A stretch of DNA of 29,055 nucleotides from CAYRVF01 sp964427535 (GTDB lineage Bacteria > Chloroflexota > Ktedonobacteria > Ktedonobacterales > JADMIN01), in NCBI GenBank assembly GCA_964427535.1, contig CAYRVF010000070.1, forward strand, positions 1 to 29,055, written 5' to 3'. The notes beneath the pieces are model-generated. The model had not been told where the DNA came from. It did not search any database and saw nothing but the letters and a program-made list of their open reading frames with translations. The translations under genes were made by a program, and so were the position numbers. Each line of letters opens with the position of its first letter. Position 1 is the first letter of the stretch. Positions 1-7,479 of this stretch are shown in pieces.

Positions 1-2
1 TG

Positions 3-683
3 ATCACGCCGCTGCCGGGTATCGTCGCCACCATGCCAGGCTCGGCCACGCTGCCGTTCCCGGGCGTCGAGGCGGATATCTTTGACGAGGCAGGCAACAG
101 CGTGCCGGTGAACATGGGCGGTAACCTCGTCATCAAGCGCCCGTGGCCCGCGATGTCGCGCACGATCTGGGGCGACCCGGACCGCTACGTCAAGACGTAC
201 TGGAGCCGCTACGAGGGCATCTATCTGACCGGCGACGGTGCTCGCCGCGATGAGGATGGCTACTACTGGCTGCTCGGCCGCGTGGACGACGTGCTCAACG
301 TCTCGGGCCACCGCATCGGCACGATGGAGGTGGAGAGCGCGCTCGTTAGCCATCCGGCGGTTGCGGAGGCGGCGGTCATCGGCGCGACGGACCCGATCAC
401 CGGGCAGGCGATCATGGCGTTCGTCACCCCGCGTGGCGGCTACTCGCCGAACGACGCACTGACGGCCGAGCTCCGCGAGCACGTATCGCGCAGCATCGGC
501 GCGCTGGCCCGCCCAAAGCGCATCTATTACACGACCGAGCTGCCCAAGACCCGCAGCGCGAAGATCATGCGGCGCCTGCTGCGCGACATCGCCGAAGGGC
601 GTGTGCTCGGCGACACCACCACGCTGCTCGATCCGGGCGTCGTCTCGCAGATCAAGGAGCAATACGAGTCCACAGAGGCGTAG
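3..683 (+). CDS. acs: Acetyl-CoA synthetase, C-terminal part (5' end outside window)
   Basis: Makes acetyl-CoA from acetate, ATP and CoA through an acetyl-AMP intermediate, in the cytoplasm. Only the last 226 codons of an enzyme that is usually about 650 residues are present, and the frame is open at the left edge. The visible part covers the end of the AMP-binding core (YLTGDGARRDEDGYYWLLGR), the hinge and CoA-site segment (DDVLNVSGHRIGTMEVESAL) and the C-terminal lid. The lid ends in PKTRSAKIMRRLLRDIAEG, which holds the catalytic lysine that protein acetylation silences in this family. The usual Gly before that Lys (SGK) is Ala here (SAK), a mild change. The tail GDTTTLLDPGVV is typical of Acs rather than other acyl-CoA synthetases. 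A C-rich hairpin follows the stop. Identification is firm. Confidence 0.95.
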   Translation: MTPLPGIVATMPGSATLPFPGVEADIFDEAGNSVPVNMGGNLVIKRPWPAMSRTIWGDPDRYVKTYWSRYEGIYLTGDGARRDEDGYYWLLGRVDDVLNVSGHRIGTMEVESALVSHPAVAEAAVIGATDPITGQAIMAFVTPRGGYSPNDALTAELREHVSRSIGALARPKRIYYTTELPKTRSAKIMRRLLRDIAEGRVLGDTTTLLDPGVVSQIKEQYESTEA

Positions 684-684
684 G

Positions 685-793
685 CGACCTCACCCCCTGC
701 CCCTTCCCGTGATGGAAGGTGTCGTAGTCCACACTTTTGTAGCGAGAGTGAACCAACTCCCCCGTCCTCTCTTCTGAAGGGGCGGGGGAGTTG
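685..793. repeat. C-rich intergenic palindromic element, copy A
   Basis: This spacer after acs begins with CCTCACCCCCTGCCCCTTCCC, close to the start of copy B read on the opposite strand (CCTAACCCCCTGCCCCCTTCCC). It ends in a strong hairpin at 754-793. It appears to be a diverged member of the C-rich intergenic family also seen at 1785-1923, 7279-7412 and 27535-27660. Membership rests on visual similarity only. Confidence 0.5.
754..793 (+). terminator. Hairpin terminator candidate after acs
   Basis: Inverted repeat CAACTCCCCC...GGGGGAGTTG. The stem continues inward (G-C, T-G, C-G, C-G) to about 15 pairs with a short loop. The downstream side (TTGTTGTATCC) is only modestly T-rich. It lies 70 bases past the acs stop and before the next gene, so transcript termination or 3'-end protection is likely. 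Confidence 0.55.
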
Positions 794-894
794 TTGTATC
801 CGTGGATGAATATTACCTGCTCCAGCAGGAACACCGATTCCCTGTCAACCGGTGTAGAATAGGGCAAAGGCGAGAACGTCTGGAGGAGGGTGAC

Positions 895-1731
895 ATGCAT
901 ACGGTGTCGATCATTGCCCTGCCGGAGTGGGAGGCGCTGCGCACCGCAACGGATGCCCTCTATGAAACGTTCTCGTCCTACCCACTGCGCGCTGTTGCCG
1001 ACATCTCCCGCTGTGATCACTGTGTCACCGACGAGGACGACGCTCTGCTCCGTGCCAAGCCCTTACGTGAGCTTACGGCACACGATCTGAGCTTTGTGGT
1101 GGGGAACCCGGGCACGTGGGGTGAGGAGGTCGACTTCAAACACTTCCTCCCGAGGCTCTTTGAGCTTATCTCCCTTGAACTGGCGGGCCAGCAGACCTGG
1201 TGGGACAGCGAGACGCTCGGTCGGCGTATCGAACACGAGGGGAACGGGTTCATGGGGTGGCCTGCCCACGAGCGCGCTAGCATGACGTCGTTCTGTCTGG
1301 CATGGTGGCGCGCCGCTCTCGCCACGTGGCCAACCAAGCCGTTCGTCCTCGACGACACGGCGGAGACGGTTATCTGTAGTATCGCGCAGTTCAGCGACGA
1401 TCTCATGCCCTATCTTGATGCCTGGCGTGAGGCTCTTGAGTCTGACCAGAGTATTGCGCCCCTCGCGCATCTGTTAGTTTGGGTCTGTCAGCGGGTGACA
1501 GCTCCGCATTTGGGGTTTCTAGGCCATGGGATTAACGAGTGGATGCTAGACCGTCGCGCCCAATGGGGACAGCTGAGCGAGTGGACCTACGACCTTGATA
1601 TGGCTGCAGCTGCCTTGCATGCCCTGCAGCGAGCGCGTGCGCGGCATCCGGATGCGGACACGCAACTATTTAACGCCGCAGGTAGGATGGAGGTGGCAGC
1701 GGCGATCGATTGGGTCGCGAGTTGGGCATAG
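895..1731 (+). CDS. Hypothetical protein with CxxC motif
   Basis: A 278-residue soluble protein; no function can be assigned. The start at 895 (MHTVSII) is chosen because GGAGGAGGG lies at 882-890, five bases upstream; the same frame is open back to 802 but has no ribosome binding site there. Visible features are an N-terminal CDHC motif followed by an acidic stretch (CDHCVTDEDDALL), a segment PLRELTAHDLSF, then FKHFLPRLFELIS and many Trp residues. This resembles a family of uncharacterised proteins I associate with Actinobacteria and Chloroflexota that share the pattern 'CxHCV...PLRELTxxDL...FKHFLPRxxEL'; that recollection has not been checked. No signal peptide or membrane segment is seen. 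A weak -10-like TAGAAT at 855-860 has no clear -35. It converges on the lyase gene downstream, with a C-rich repeat between the two. Confidence 0.75.
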   Translation: MHTVSIIALPEWEALRTATDALYETFSSYPLRAVADISRCDHCVTDEDDALLRAKPLRELTAHDLSFVVGNPGTWGEEVDFKHFLPRLFELISLELAGQQTWWDSETLGRRIEHEGNGFMGWPAHERASMTSFCLAWWRAALATWPTKPFVLDDTAETVICSIAQFSDDLMPYLDAWREALESDQSIAPLAHLLVWVCQRVTAPHLGFLGHGINEWMLDRRAQWGQLSEWTYDLDMAAAALHALQRARARHPDADTQLFNAAGRMEVAAAIDWVASWA

Positions 1732-1784
1732 GCCCCGACATGATGGCCGGGTTCTGATGGTCATGCATGCTGGGAGACGTATGG

Positions 1785-1923
1785 CAAAGCCCCTCTCCCC
1801 GCAGGGAGAGGGGTTTGGGGTGAGGCCCCTTCTCTCCTCGATCAGAGCAACCATTAACTTTAGTCTCAATACCCGCCTCACGACCCCTCCCTTGAGGGAA
1901 GGGGGCAGGGGGTTAGGTCGGTC
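1785..1923. repeat. C-rich intergenic palindromic element, copy B (between convergent genes)
   Basis: This spacer between two convergent genes holds two hairpins. The first (1790-1813) is a perfect 10-bp stem, CCCCTCTCCC / GGGAGAGGGG, with a 4-base loop. The second, around 1884-1905, pairs CCCCTCCC with GGGAAGGGG imperfectly. On the minus strand the element begins like copy A. It probably also acts as a bidirectional terminator for both neighbours. Confidence 0.6.
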
Positions 1924-3396
1924 TCACCCGCCCGCGCTGGTGTTGCCGAGGATAGGCGTCTTCGTCTTGCCCTGACCGGCGACGCCTGGCTCCGTCATGG
2001 CGTGCGGATCGAGGATGATGGCGAGGTCTTCCTCGGGCAGCAGGTTGCGCTCGCGCACGATGTCGCGCACGTCGCGGCCCGTCTTCACCTGCTCCTTGGC
2101 GATGGCGGCGGACTGCTCGTAGCCGATGTAGGGGGCGAGCGCGGTGACGAGGCTGGCGCTCTTGTACGCGTAGTCTTCGGCGCGCTGCTGGTTCGCGACG
2201 ATGCCCTCGACGCAGCGAATGCGGAACGTCTCCATCGCGTTGGTCAGGATGGTGAAGGACGTCAGGATGTTCCACGCGATGACGGGCATCATCACGTTCA
2301 GCTCAAGCTGCCCGGCCTGGCCCGCATAGCTGACCGTGGTGTCGAAGCCGAGCACCTGGAAGCAGACCTGATTGAGCATCTCGGCCATCGACGGGTTGAC
2401 CTTGCCTGGCATGATCGACGAGCCCGGCTGCACTGGCGGCAGCACGATCTCATAGAAGCCAGTCGCCGGACCCGACGCGAGCAGCCGCAGGTCGTTCGCG
2501 ATCTTGGTGAGGTCCGTCGCGAGCACGCGCAGCATGCCCGAGACTTCGACGAACGAGGCCATGCTCGGCGCGATTTGCACCAGCGACTCCGCCGTGCGGA
2601 ACGGCAGATCCGTGAACTGGCCCAGGTACTTCACCACACCGGTGATGTACTCCGGCTCGGCGTTGAGGCCCGTGCCGACCGCCGTCCCGCCGATGTTCAG
2701 CTCGTAGAGCGTGTCTTTCGAGGACTCCAGCCGGGCGATGTCGCGCCGCAGCGTCAGCCCGTAGGCGGCGAACTCCTGGCCGAGGCGGATGGGGGTGGCG
2801 TCCTGCAGGTGGGTGCGTCCAGACTTCACGATGCCGTCGAATTCGCGGCCCTTGGCCTCGAGCGCAGCGGCCAGCCGGTCGAGCACGGGCAGCATCTCTT
2901 GCAGCACCAGCGCCGTCGCCACGCGCATCGATGTGGGGAACGTGTCGTTGGTGGACTGCGCCATGTTGACGTGGTCGTTCGGATGCACCCGGCTGTAGTC
3001 GCCGCGTGTGCCGCCCAGCAGCTCAGTGGCGCGATTGGCGAGCACCTCGTTGGCGTTCATGTTGTGCGAGGTGCCCGCGCCCGCCTGGTACACATCCACC
3101 ACGAACTGGTCGTGCCACTGCCCGGCGAGGATCTCATCCGCCGCGCGCACGATGGCATCGGTGATCTGCTCGTCGAGCCGGCCGGTGTCGCGGTTGGCGA
3201 GCGCCGCCGCCTTCTTCACCAGCACCGTCGCCCGGATCAGCGCCGGGTGCGCGTGCATGCCGCTGACTGGATAGTTCTCGACGGCGCGTTGTGTCTGCGC
3301 GCCCCACAGTGCCGACGCTGGCACCGCGACATTGCCGAGCGAATCATGCTCGGTGCGTGTCTGCCCGTTTCCTCCACCGGCATTCGCCGTTGACAT
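1924..3396 (-). CDS. aspA: Aspartate ammonia-lyase (aspartase/fumarase superfamily)
   Basis: A 490-residue homotetrameric lyase that would convert aspartate to fumarate plus ammonia, or fumarate to malate if it is instead a class II fumarase. The start (MSTANAG) is fixed by GGAGG nine bases upstream (3406-3410 on the plus strand); the frame runs open a little further without a ribosome site. The superfamily signature GSSIMPGKVNP is intact, as are AGTSHNMNANEV, HPNDHVNM, GRTHLQDATP and LASGP. Details lean towards aspartase: AGTS, QSTND instead of the fumarase SSND, and a C-terminal half (NQVCFQVLGFDTTV, AGQLELNVM, TGRDVRDIVRERNLL) like AspA. The QDATP and GGTAVGTGLN stretches are shared with FumC, so substrate choice is not settled. 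The family is certain; the exact reaction is about 70%. Confidence 0.8.
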   Translation of the reverse strand: MSTANAGGGNGQTRTEHDSLGNVAVPASALWGAQTQRAVENYPVSGMHAHPALIRATVLVKKAAALANRDTGRLDEQITDAIVRAADEILAGQWHDQFVVDVYQAGAGTSHNMNANEVLANRATELLGGTRGDYSRVHPNDHVNMAQSTNDTFPTSMRVATALVLQEMLPVLDRLAAALEAKGREFDGIVKSGRTHLQDATPIRLGQEFAAYGLTLRRDIARLESSKDTLYELNIGGTAVGTGLNAEPEYITGVVKYLGQFTDLPFRTAESLVQIAPSMASFVEVSGMLRVLATDLTKIANDLRLLASGPATGFYEIVLPPVQPGSSIMPGKVNPSMAEMLNQVCFQVLGFDTTVSYAGQAGQLELNVMMPVIAWNILTSFTILTNAMETFRIRCVEGIVANQQRAEDYAYKSASLVTALAPYIGYEQSAAIAKEQVKTGRDVRDIVRERNLLPEEDLAIILDPHAMTEPGVAGQGKTKTPILGNTSAGG

Positions 3397-3602
3397 CTTC
3401 GTTCGCCTCCTGATCAATCGCACGCCGCCCTCGGCGGTGAGGGCGGGAGAGTCGCGTGTCTCAGCAATCCATCCGCAGCAATCACCCGAATAGTATCACG
3501 TGGAGGCGACGGGGCTGCATGGCGGGCGGGCATCATTGCGCTGACGGCAGACGAGCCACGACCGTGAGGCCCCATTGTTAGTAGAATGCAGCACGCTTGT
3601 TG

Positions 3603-3640
3603 CATTGACAATGTGGCGCACGGTTGGTATAGTCGCACTA
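3603..3640 (+). promoter_or_regulatory. Sigma-70-type promoter with overlapping palindromes
   Basis: A perfect -35 TTGACA (3605-3610), a 17-base spacer and a -10 TATAGT (3628-3633), placed so that transcription would start near 3640, about 16 bases before the Clp_N-domain gene. The -35 box lies inside the odd palindrome CATTGACAATG (3603-3613), and the end of the -10 lies inside TAGTCGCACTA (3630-3640). These could be operator half-sites, but the palindromes are short and may be chance. Confidence 0.7.
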
Positions 3641-3655
3641 CTCCGAAGGAGGGAG

Positions 3656-4309
3656 ATGGCTGTCGCCCGGGAAGGAAGTGAGGCGTGCGAAGCGGCAAAC
3701 CAACAGGCAGACTTCGTCGTACACATCATGCCAGCCGACCTTCATAGAATGCTGGAGATACGAGGTCGGAGACTTCTGCGTGCTGTACCAACGAGAGAAT
3801 GTTCAATGCCTGACTTCGACGAATTTGTGGTGGTCGATGCGGACTTTCTGAAGCGTTCTCGATGGAACGATACGGCGATTGCTGCCCTGCGTGCGGGTGA
3901 GGCCGAGGGCCTGCGGACCGGTGCCAGTACACTTGATGGACGGCTCGTGCTGATTGGCCTCATGGCTGACAACACCAATCTGGCCGCCGAGACCGTCCGG
4001 CACTTGGCCGAGACGCCAGAGCGCATCCGGTTTGCTGCCCGAGCAGTCGTACAAGACCCGCCGTTTCGCGATCAACCACAACCCATTTCGGATGCACGGT
4101 TGCCCATCGCCGAAGAGGTCCGTCAGTTGTGTCGCCTGGCTGTGGATGAGGCAGCGCGACTCGCGGCGAAAACAGTCGGTCCCGAGCACCTGTTGCTTGC
4201 CATGACACGCACTGATGAGCACAGTGCCGCTGTTCTTCTCAAACAGGCGGGGATAAACCTCGATCGCGCGCGTCGCGCGTTGCGCATTGTGATCGGCTGG
4301 CCAGCATGA
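3656..4309 (+). CDS. Stand-alone Clp N-terminal domain protein
   Basis: A 217-residue protein whose C-terminal two thirds carry the double Clp_N repeat. Repeat 1 spans about residues 70-135 (NDTAIAALRAGEAEGLRTGA...RLVLIGLM) and repeat 2 about 150-215 (VRQLCRLAVDEAARLAAKTV, VGPEHLLLAMTR). In ClpA/ClpB/ClpC this domain binds substrates and adaptors in front of the AAA+ motor; here there is no ATPase, so it could be an adaptor, a decoy or a stress sensor. The start at 3656 follows AAGGAGG with only three bases spacing and sits just behind a near-consensus promoter. Met at 3806 (MPDFDEF) is a reasonable alternative, since the first 50 residues match nothing I know. The two Clp_N repeats are clear by eye; any function is inference. 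Confidence 0.8.
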   Translation: MAVAREGSEACEAANQQADFVVHIMPADLHRMLEIRGRRLLRAVPTRECSMPDFDEFVVVDADFLKRSRWNDTAIAALRAGEAEGLRTGASTLDGRLVLIGLMADNTNLAAETVRHLAETPERIRFAARAVVQDPPFRDQPQPISDARLPIAEEVRQLCRLAVDEAARLAAKTVGPEHLLLAMTRTDEHSAAVLLKQAGINLDRARRALRIVIGWPA

Positions 4310-4340
4310 GGATGTCCATGAGCGATCACAAGATACAGAA

Positions 4341-4829
4341 ATGATATCTCTACATCGTATGCCCAACGTGTGGAGGCTCACGCTGAGCGTCGTCCTGGTT
4401 ATCGTCGCACTAGCAGCGATCGGCGAAGTCTTTCTCCACACCATCGCTCCGGATACCGTTGCTGTCACCGCGCATGTGCCGAACGGGGATAGCCAGCACC
4501 CTCCCACGCGCATCATGAACTTCTCGACGGTCATTCATGACCCACGGCGGGCCGCTGACGTTCGGGATGCGATAGACAGTGTCCTGCCTACGGTGGGCGT
4601 CATGTCGTGTCCCGATATAGGGCGCTATCCATCCAGCTACACATTCACCCTCTTCTGGCATGGCCTAAACGTCGAAACAGCGTCTGTCATCACAACTGAT
4701 TGTGCGGTGTGGAATATCTCGCAGGGCGGGCTGTCGGAAACGCGAGCGCTGGCACCGCAGCGGGTCTGGCAGCGACTCGCGGACGACACGGGCATACCGC
4801 TGCCGACGACTCCAGCAGTCACGGGATGA
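4341..4829 (+). CDS. Small membrane-anchored or secreted hypothetical protein
   Basis: A 162-residue protein with one N-terminal hydrophobic segment (about residues 13-31, LTLSVVLVIVALAAIGEVFL) after a short basic start, so it is probably exported and anchored or cleaved. The outer part has two well-spaced cysteines (SCPDIGRYPS and TTDCAVW) that could form a disulphide, around a pattern YTFTLFWHGLNVETAS...DC...W reminiscent of small secreted Chloroflexota proteins of unknown role. There is no strong ribosome site before 4341; Met at 4359 (MPNVWR) is possible. It begins 31 bases after the Clp_N gene and may be cotranscribed with it. Function unknown. Confidence 0.7.
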   Translation: MISLHRMPNVWRLTLSVVLVIVALAAIGEVFLHTIAPDTVAVTAHVPNGDSQHPPTRIMNFSTVIHDPRRAADVRDAIDSVLPTVGVMSCPDIGRYPSSYTFTLFWHGLNVETASVITTDCAVWNISQGGLSETRALAPQRVWQRLADDTGIPLPTTPAVTG

Positions 4830-4960
4830 CGCTAGCGAGTACGCGGGACGGCGTATAGATTGTGTCAACAGAAGCGTTCAAGTCCTCAGCAATTCGAGTT
4901 ACACACCCTTCGCCTGCCATGTTATGCCCTTGACGCTCCGCCCGTTCTATTGTCAGAGGG

Positions 4961-6256
4961 ATGAGCCCGACTGACAGGCCCAGGCCCATGTCAGGGAGAG
5001 CAGGGGAGTGGCGGCGGATGGAAGGCGCAAGGACGCTGCTGGCTCGGCTGTGGGACGCGCTGTCCTCCGCCGTGCGACAGGTGGTGGATTCGGGACGCAA
5101 CCGGGCGATTGTGGCGGCGAGCGCGCTGTGCCTGCTGGCCCTAACGGCGACCATGCTGGCTCTCTCCTTCGCCGCGCCGGGGCAGTCGGTCTCGCCGGCC
5201 GCGACTGAGGCGGCGTCTGGCGGCTCGAACTTCCAGTTGCCCAAGCTCGCCGCCGCGCACACGCCGACCCCGCCGCCGACCGCGACGCCGCAGCCGACAC
5301 AGTCGCTTCCGGTCGCGCCGGTTTCGAAGAAGGCGTCCTCCGCGCCGGTGGATGTGCCGCCGCCGCCACAGCCTCCACCACCACCGTCGACCCCGTCGCC
5401 AACGCCGTGCCCGACCGTCGCACCGACAGCGACTGCGCCCACCTCGGCTACTGCCACGGCCACGGCCACCGGCTCGCCTACCGTGACGGGTGCCCCGTCG
5501 CCCACTGGCACAGGTACCCCCACTGGCACCGCGACCACCTCGTCAGGGGCAGGTGCGGCGGGCCTGCCGCTCGCCGCGCGCTCTTCACTCCCGCCCTCCT
5601 GCACGCCGTGCGGGCAGCACGCGGGGAACAACCCGAGCCAGCCGGACATTGCCGCCGCGCTTCAGAGCGCTGCTGCTCGCTACCAGTTGCCGGTCAATCT
5701 CGTCTATGGGTTCGCCTGGGAGGAGAGTCAGTGGCATCAGGACGTCATCACCTGCGATGGCGGCGTCGGCCTGATGCAGATTCAGTATTACTACCAGGAC
5801 TACTTCAACTCCGACCCGGCCATCGCGGGCGAGTGTGGCCTCGGTACGACCAGCTACGACATCTACACACTGCAGGGCAACGCGGACCTGGGCGCGAAGG
5901 TCATCAAATATCTGGCCTGCTACTACATGGGGACCGCGCAGGGCAAATACAGCGGCGCCGGGCTGGCCTTCCCGGACGGCAACCTCTGCACGCAGCTCTG
6001 GAACAACAACAGCAACGGTCCCACTACCACGCTCTATCAAGATTTGCCGTCCTCGGTCTCCGATGGCTGGAGCTGTCCGCTCGATCCGACGCAGGGCATC
6101 ACCTCCTATGAGGTGCTGGACTACACGGCCAGCGCGTACAACGCGGGACAGACGGCGATCTACAAGTGCAAGTGCATCCCGAATCTCGGCTATGTCGGCG
6201 CGGTCGAATACTGGACGACGGAGTTCCGCCAGGGCATTCTGCCGCGAGCATCGTAA
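4961..6256 (+). CDS. Membrane-anchored lytic transglycosylase (SLT domain) with Thr/Pro-rich stalk
   Basis: A 431-residue cell-wall enzyme expected to cleave the MurNAc-GlcNAc bond of peptidoglycan. Layout: cytoplasmic N-terminus, one membrane segment (about 48-71, AIVAASALCLLALTATMLAL), a disordered Pro/Thr/Ser/Ala stalk (about 100-200) and a C-terminal SLT-like domain from about 225. The SLT signatures are the catalytic-Glu region AWEESQW (Glu254 or Glu255), GGVGLMQIQ and the late ASAYNAGQTAI. Several Cys in the domain (SCTPCGQ, TCDGG, GECGLG, CKCIP) suggest disulphides. Starts at 4961, 4988 and 5018 are all possible; the last is preceded by GGGGAG but would shorten only the cytoplasmic end. 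It converges on the DUF1206 gene across a strong hairpin. The enzyme class is well supported, but the exact lytic family is not. Confidence 0.85.
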   Translation: MSPTDRPRPMSGRAGEWRRMEGARTLLARLWDALSSAVRQVVDSGRNRAIVAASALCLLALTATMLALSFAAPGQSVSPAATEAASGGSNFQLPKLAAAHTPTPPPTATPQPTQSLPVAPVSKKASSAPVDVPPPPQPPPPPSTPSPTPCPTVAPTATAPTSATATATATGSPTVTGAPSPTGTGTPTGTATTSSGAGAAGLPLAARSSLPPSCTPCGQHAGNNPSQPDIAAALQSAAARYQLPVNLVYGFAWEESQWHQDVITCDGGVGLMQIQYYYQDYFNSDPAIAGECGLGTTSYDIYTLQGNADLGAKVIKYLACYYMGTAQGKYSGAGLAFPDGNLCTQLWNNNSNGPTTTLYQDLPSSVSDGWSCPLDPTQGITSYEVLDYTASAYNAGQTAIYKCKCIPNLGYVGAVEYWTTEFRQGILPRAS

Positions 6257-6277
6257 GCTGAGTACGCGCATGCGCAT

Positions 6278-6316
6278 ACTGAGGGCCGGGAGCTGCTGTG
6301 GCTCCCGGCCCTCAGT
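6278..6316. terminator. Bidirectional terminator between convergent genes
   Basis: A perfect 15-bp inverted repeat, CTGAGGGCCGGGAGC / GCTCCCGGCCCTCAG, with a 7-base loop. One more A-T pair at each end gives 16. It lies between the stops of the transglycosylase and DUF1206 genes. The right flank is TGTTGTAGTG on the plus strand, with no long T run. Confidence 0.75.
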
Positions 6317-6340
6317 GTTGTAGTGACACGTCTGCTCGCC

Positions 6341-7219
6341 CTACGCCGCGCCCATCCAGCGGTAGCGCGCCTCGGCAAAGGAGAAGATGCCGTAGGCCAG
6401 CAGGCCCAGCGCGACAATGCCGAGCAGCACCTGGCCGAACGGCTGCGCGGCGAGAGTGCTGAGCGCGCCCGCCAGTCCCTTCGCCTCGCCGGGGTTGTGC
6501 TGCAGCGCGGCGACGATCAGGAAGATGCCGATAATGGTGAAGACGATGCCCAGCGCCGCGTAGCCGATGCGTCCGAGCAGCACCGCGCCGCGCCGCACCT
6601 GTCCCTCAGCGGGGTGCGCCATCAAGTGATTGGCGAAGCTCGCAGAGATGCCCTGATAGTAGAGCGTCCCCGCGACGCCCAGCACGACCAGTCCGGCGAT
6701 TACCACCAGCGCGACGCCGCCAGGCGCTTCCAGCAGCCGTGCCGTCCAATCCTGCGTCTTCGCGTTCGAGCCGCTGCCCGCGCTGCCCGCGCCCACCGCG
6801 AGCCGCAGGCTGCCAAACGCGAGCCCGGCATACGTCACGCCGATGAGCGTGTAGCCGAGCCGCTGGACGAGGGCTTTCGCCTTCGTGCCGTTGTGCTCGA
6901 CATCCAGCACGCCCTGCGACAGACTCCACACAGCGTAGCCGATCAGCCCGATCGCGACGAGAATCAGCAGAAACCTGCCGAACGGCTGCTGATAGATTGT
7001 CTGCACGGCGCCCTGCTGGTCGGTAGTGGTGCCGCCGTGGCCGAGCGCCGCCTGCGCCGCCAGAGCACCGATGATGACATACACGATGCCCTTGGCGGTA
7101 TATCCGGCGCGGGCCAATCGTGTGCCCCACGTGCTAGTGACCGCTTGCCGAGCTGTGTTGCCAGGCTGGCGCACTACGTGATCGGCAGGGCGATTTGCGG
7201 TGGTCTGCTCATTAGCCAT
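6341..7219 (-). CDS. DUF1206 family integral membrane protein
   Basis: A 292-residue inner-membrane protein with six hydrophobic segments arranged as three repeats of a two-helix unit. Each repeat opens with an R-x-GY-type motif (RAGYTAKGIVYVIIG, RLGYTLIGVTYAGLA, RIGYAALGIVFTIIG) and closes with a second hydrophobic helix; the first and third second-helices are preceded by QPFG (QPFGRFLLILVAIGL, QPFGQVLLGIVALGL). This three-fold pattern is the hallmark of DUF1206, a family without a known function. The start MANEQTT is chosen because AGGAG lies five bases upstream (7226-7230); the frame is open further upstream but only through repeat DNA. The N-terminal 30 residues are hydrophilic and probably cytoplasmic. 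Confidence 0.88.
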   Translation of the reverse strand: MANEQTTANRPADHVVRQPGNTARQAVTSTWGTRLARAGYTAKGIVYVIIGALAAQAALGHGGTTTDQQGAVQTIYQQPFGRFLLILVAIGLIGYAVWSLSQGVLDVEHNGTKAKALVQRLGYTLIGVTYAGLAFGSLRLAVGAGSAGSGSNAKTQDWTARLLEAPGGVALVVIAGLVVLGVAGTLYYQGISASFANHLMAHPAEGQVRRGAVLLGRIGYAALGIVFTIIGIFLIVAALQHNPGEAKGLAGALSTLAAQPFGQVLLGIVALGLLAYGIFSFAEARYRWMGAA

Positions 7220-7278
7220 GCGCGACTCCTTTCTGTGTGCGCATGGCAAGCAATGCAAAATTGGTGCCGAAAGCCATC

Positions 7279-7412
7279 GGCCCCCTCTCCCAGCCTCTCC
7301 CCCACCTGATGGTGAGAGAGAGGAGCCAGAGCAACGCGAGGCGCGCAGCATATGCTATCTGCATTCCCCCGCTCTCGGCATCAGCCGGGGGAGGGGGTCA
7401 GGGGAGCGGGCC
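7279..7412 (-). repeat. C-rich intergenic palindromic element, copy C
   Basis: Two conserved blocks. The outer block runs CCCTCTCCCAGCCTCTCCCC then CACCTGATGG...GAGCCAGA; the inner block runs CCCCCGCTCTCGGC, ATCAGCC, GGGGGAGGGGGTCA. Both match the reverse complement of copy D (27535-27660) nearly base for base, with a variable middle. Each block can fold into a hairpin. It sits in the 260-base space between the DUF1206 start and the Gfo/Idh stop. Confidence 0.8.
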
Positions 7413-7430
7413 GCGCCCCACCACGAGCAA

Positions 7431-7457
7431 AGCCCCCAGCAGTGATAGCTGGGGGCT
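7431..7457 (-). terminator. Rho-independent terminator of the DegT-Gfo/Idh operon
   Basis: Perfect stem AGCCCCCAGC / GCTGGGGGCT with a 7-base loop. On the minus strand it is followed by TTTGCTC, and it begins 22 bases past the dehydrogenase stop codon. Confidence 0.8.
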
Positions 7458-7479
7458 AGAGGTCACGCGAAGAAGGAGT

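Noticed and set aside
2002..3393. 463-codon open frame on the plus strand, antisense to the lyase
   Set aside because: Rich in Arg, His and Val with no recognisable domain; it mirrors the GC-biased third positions of the real minus-strand gene, which carries intact aspartase/fumarase motifs.
7279..7412. CRISPR or insertion sequence
   Set aside because: No regular repeat-spacer pattern and no transposase; the hairpin blocks fit a non-coding dispersed element instead.
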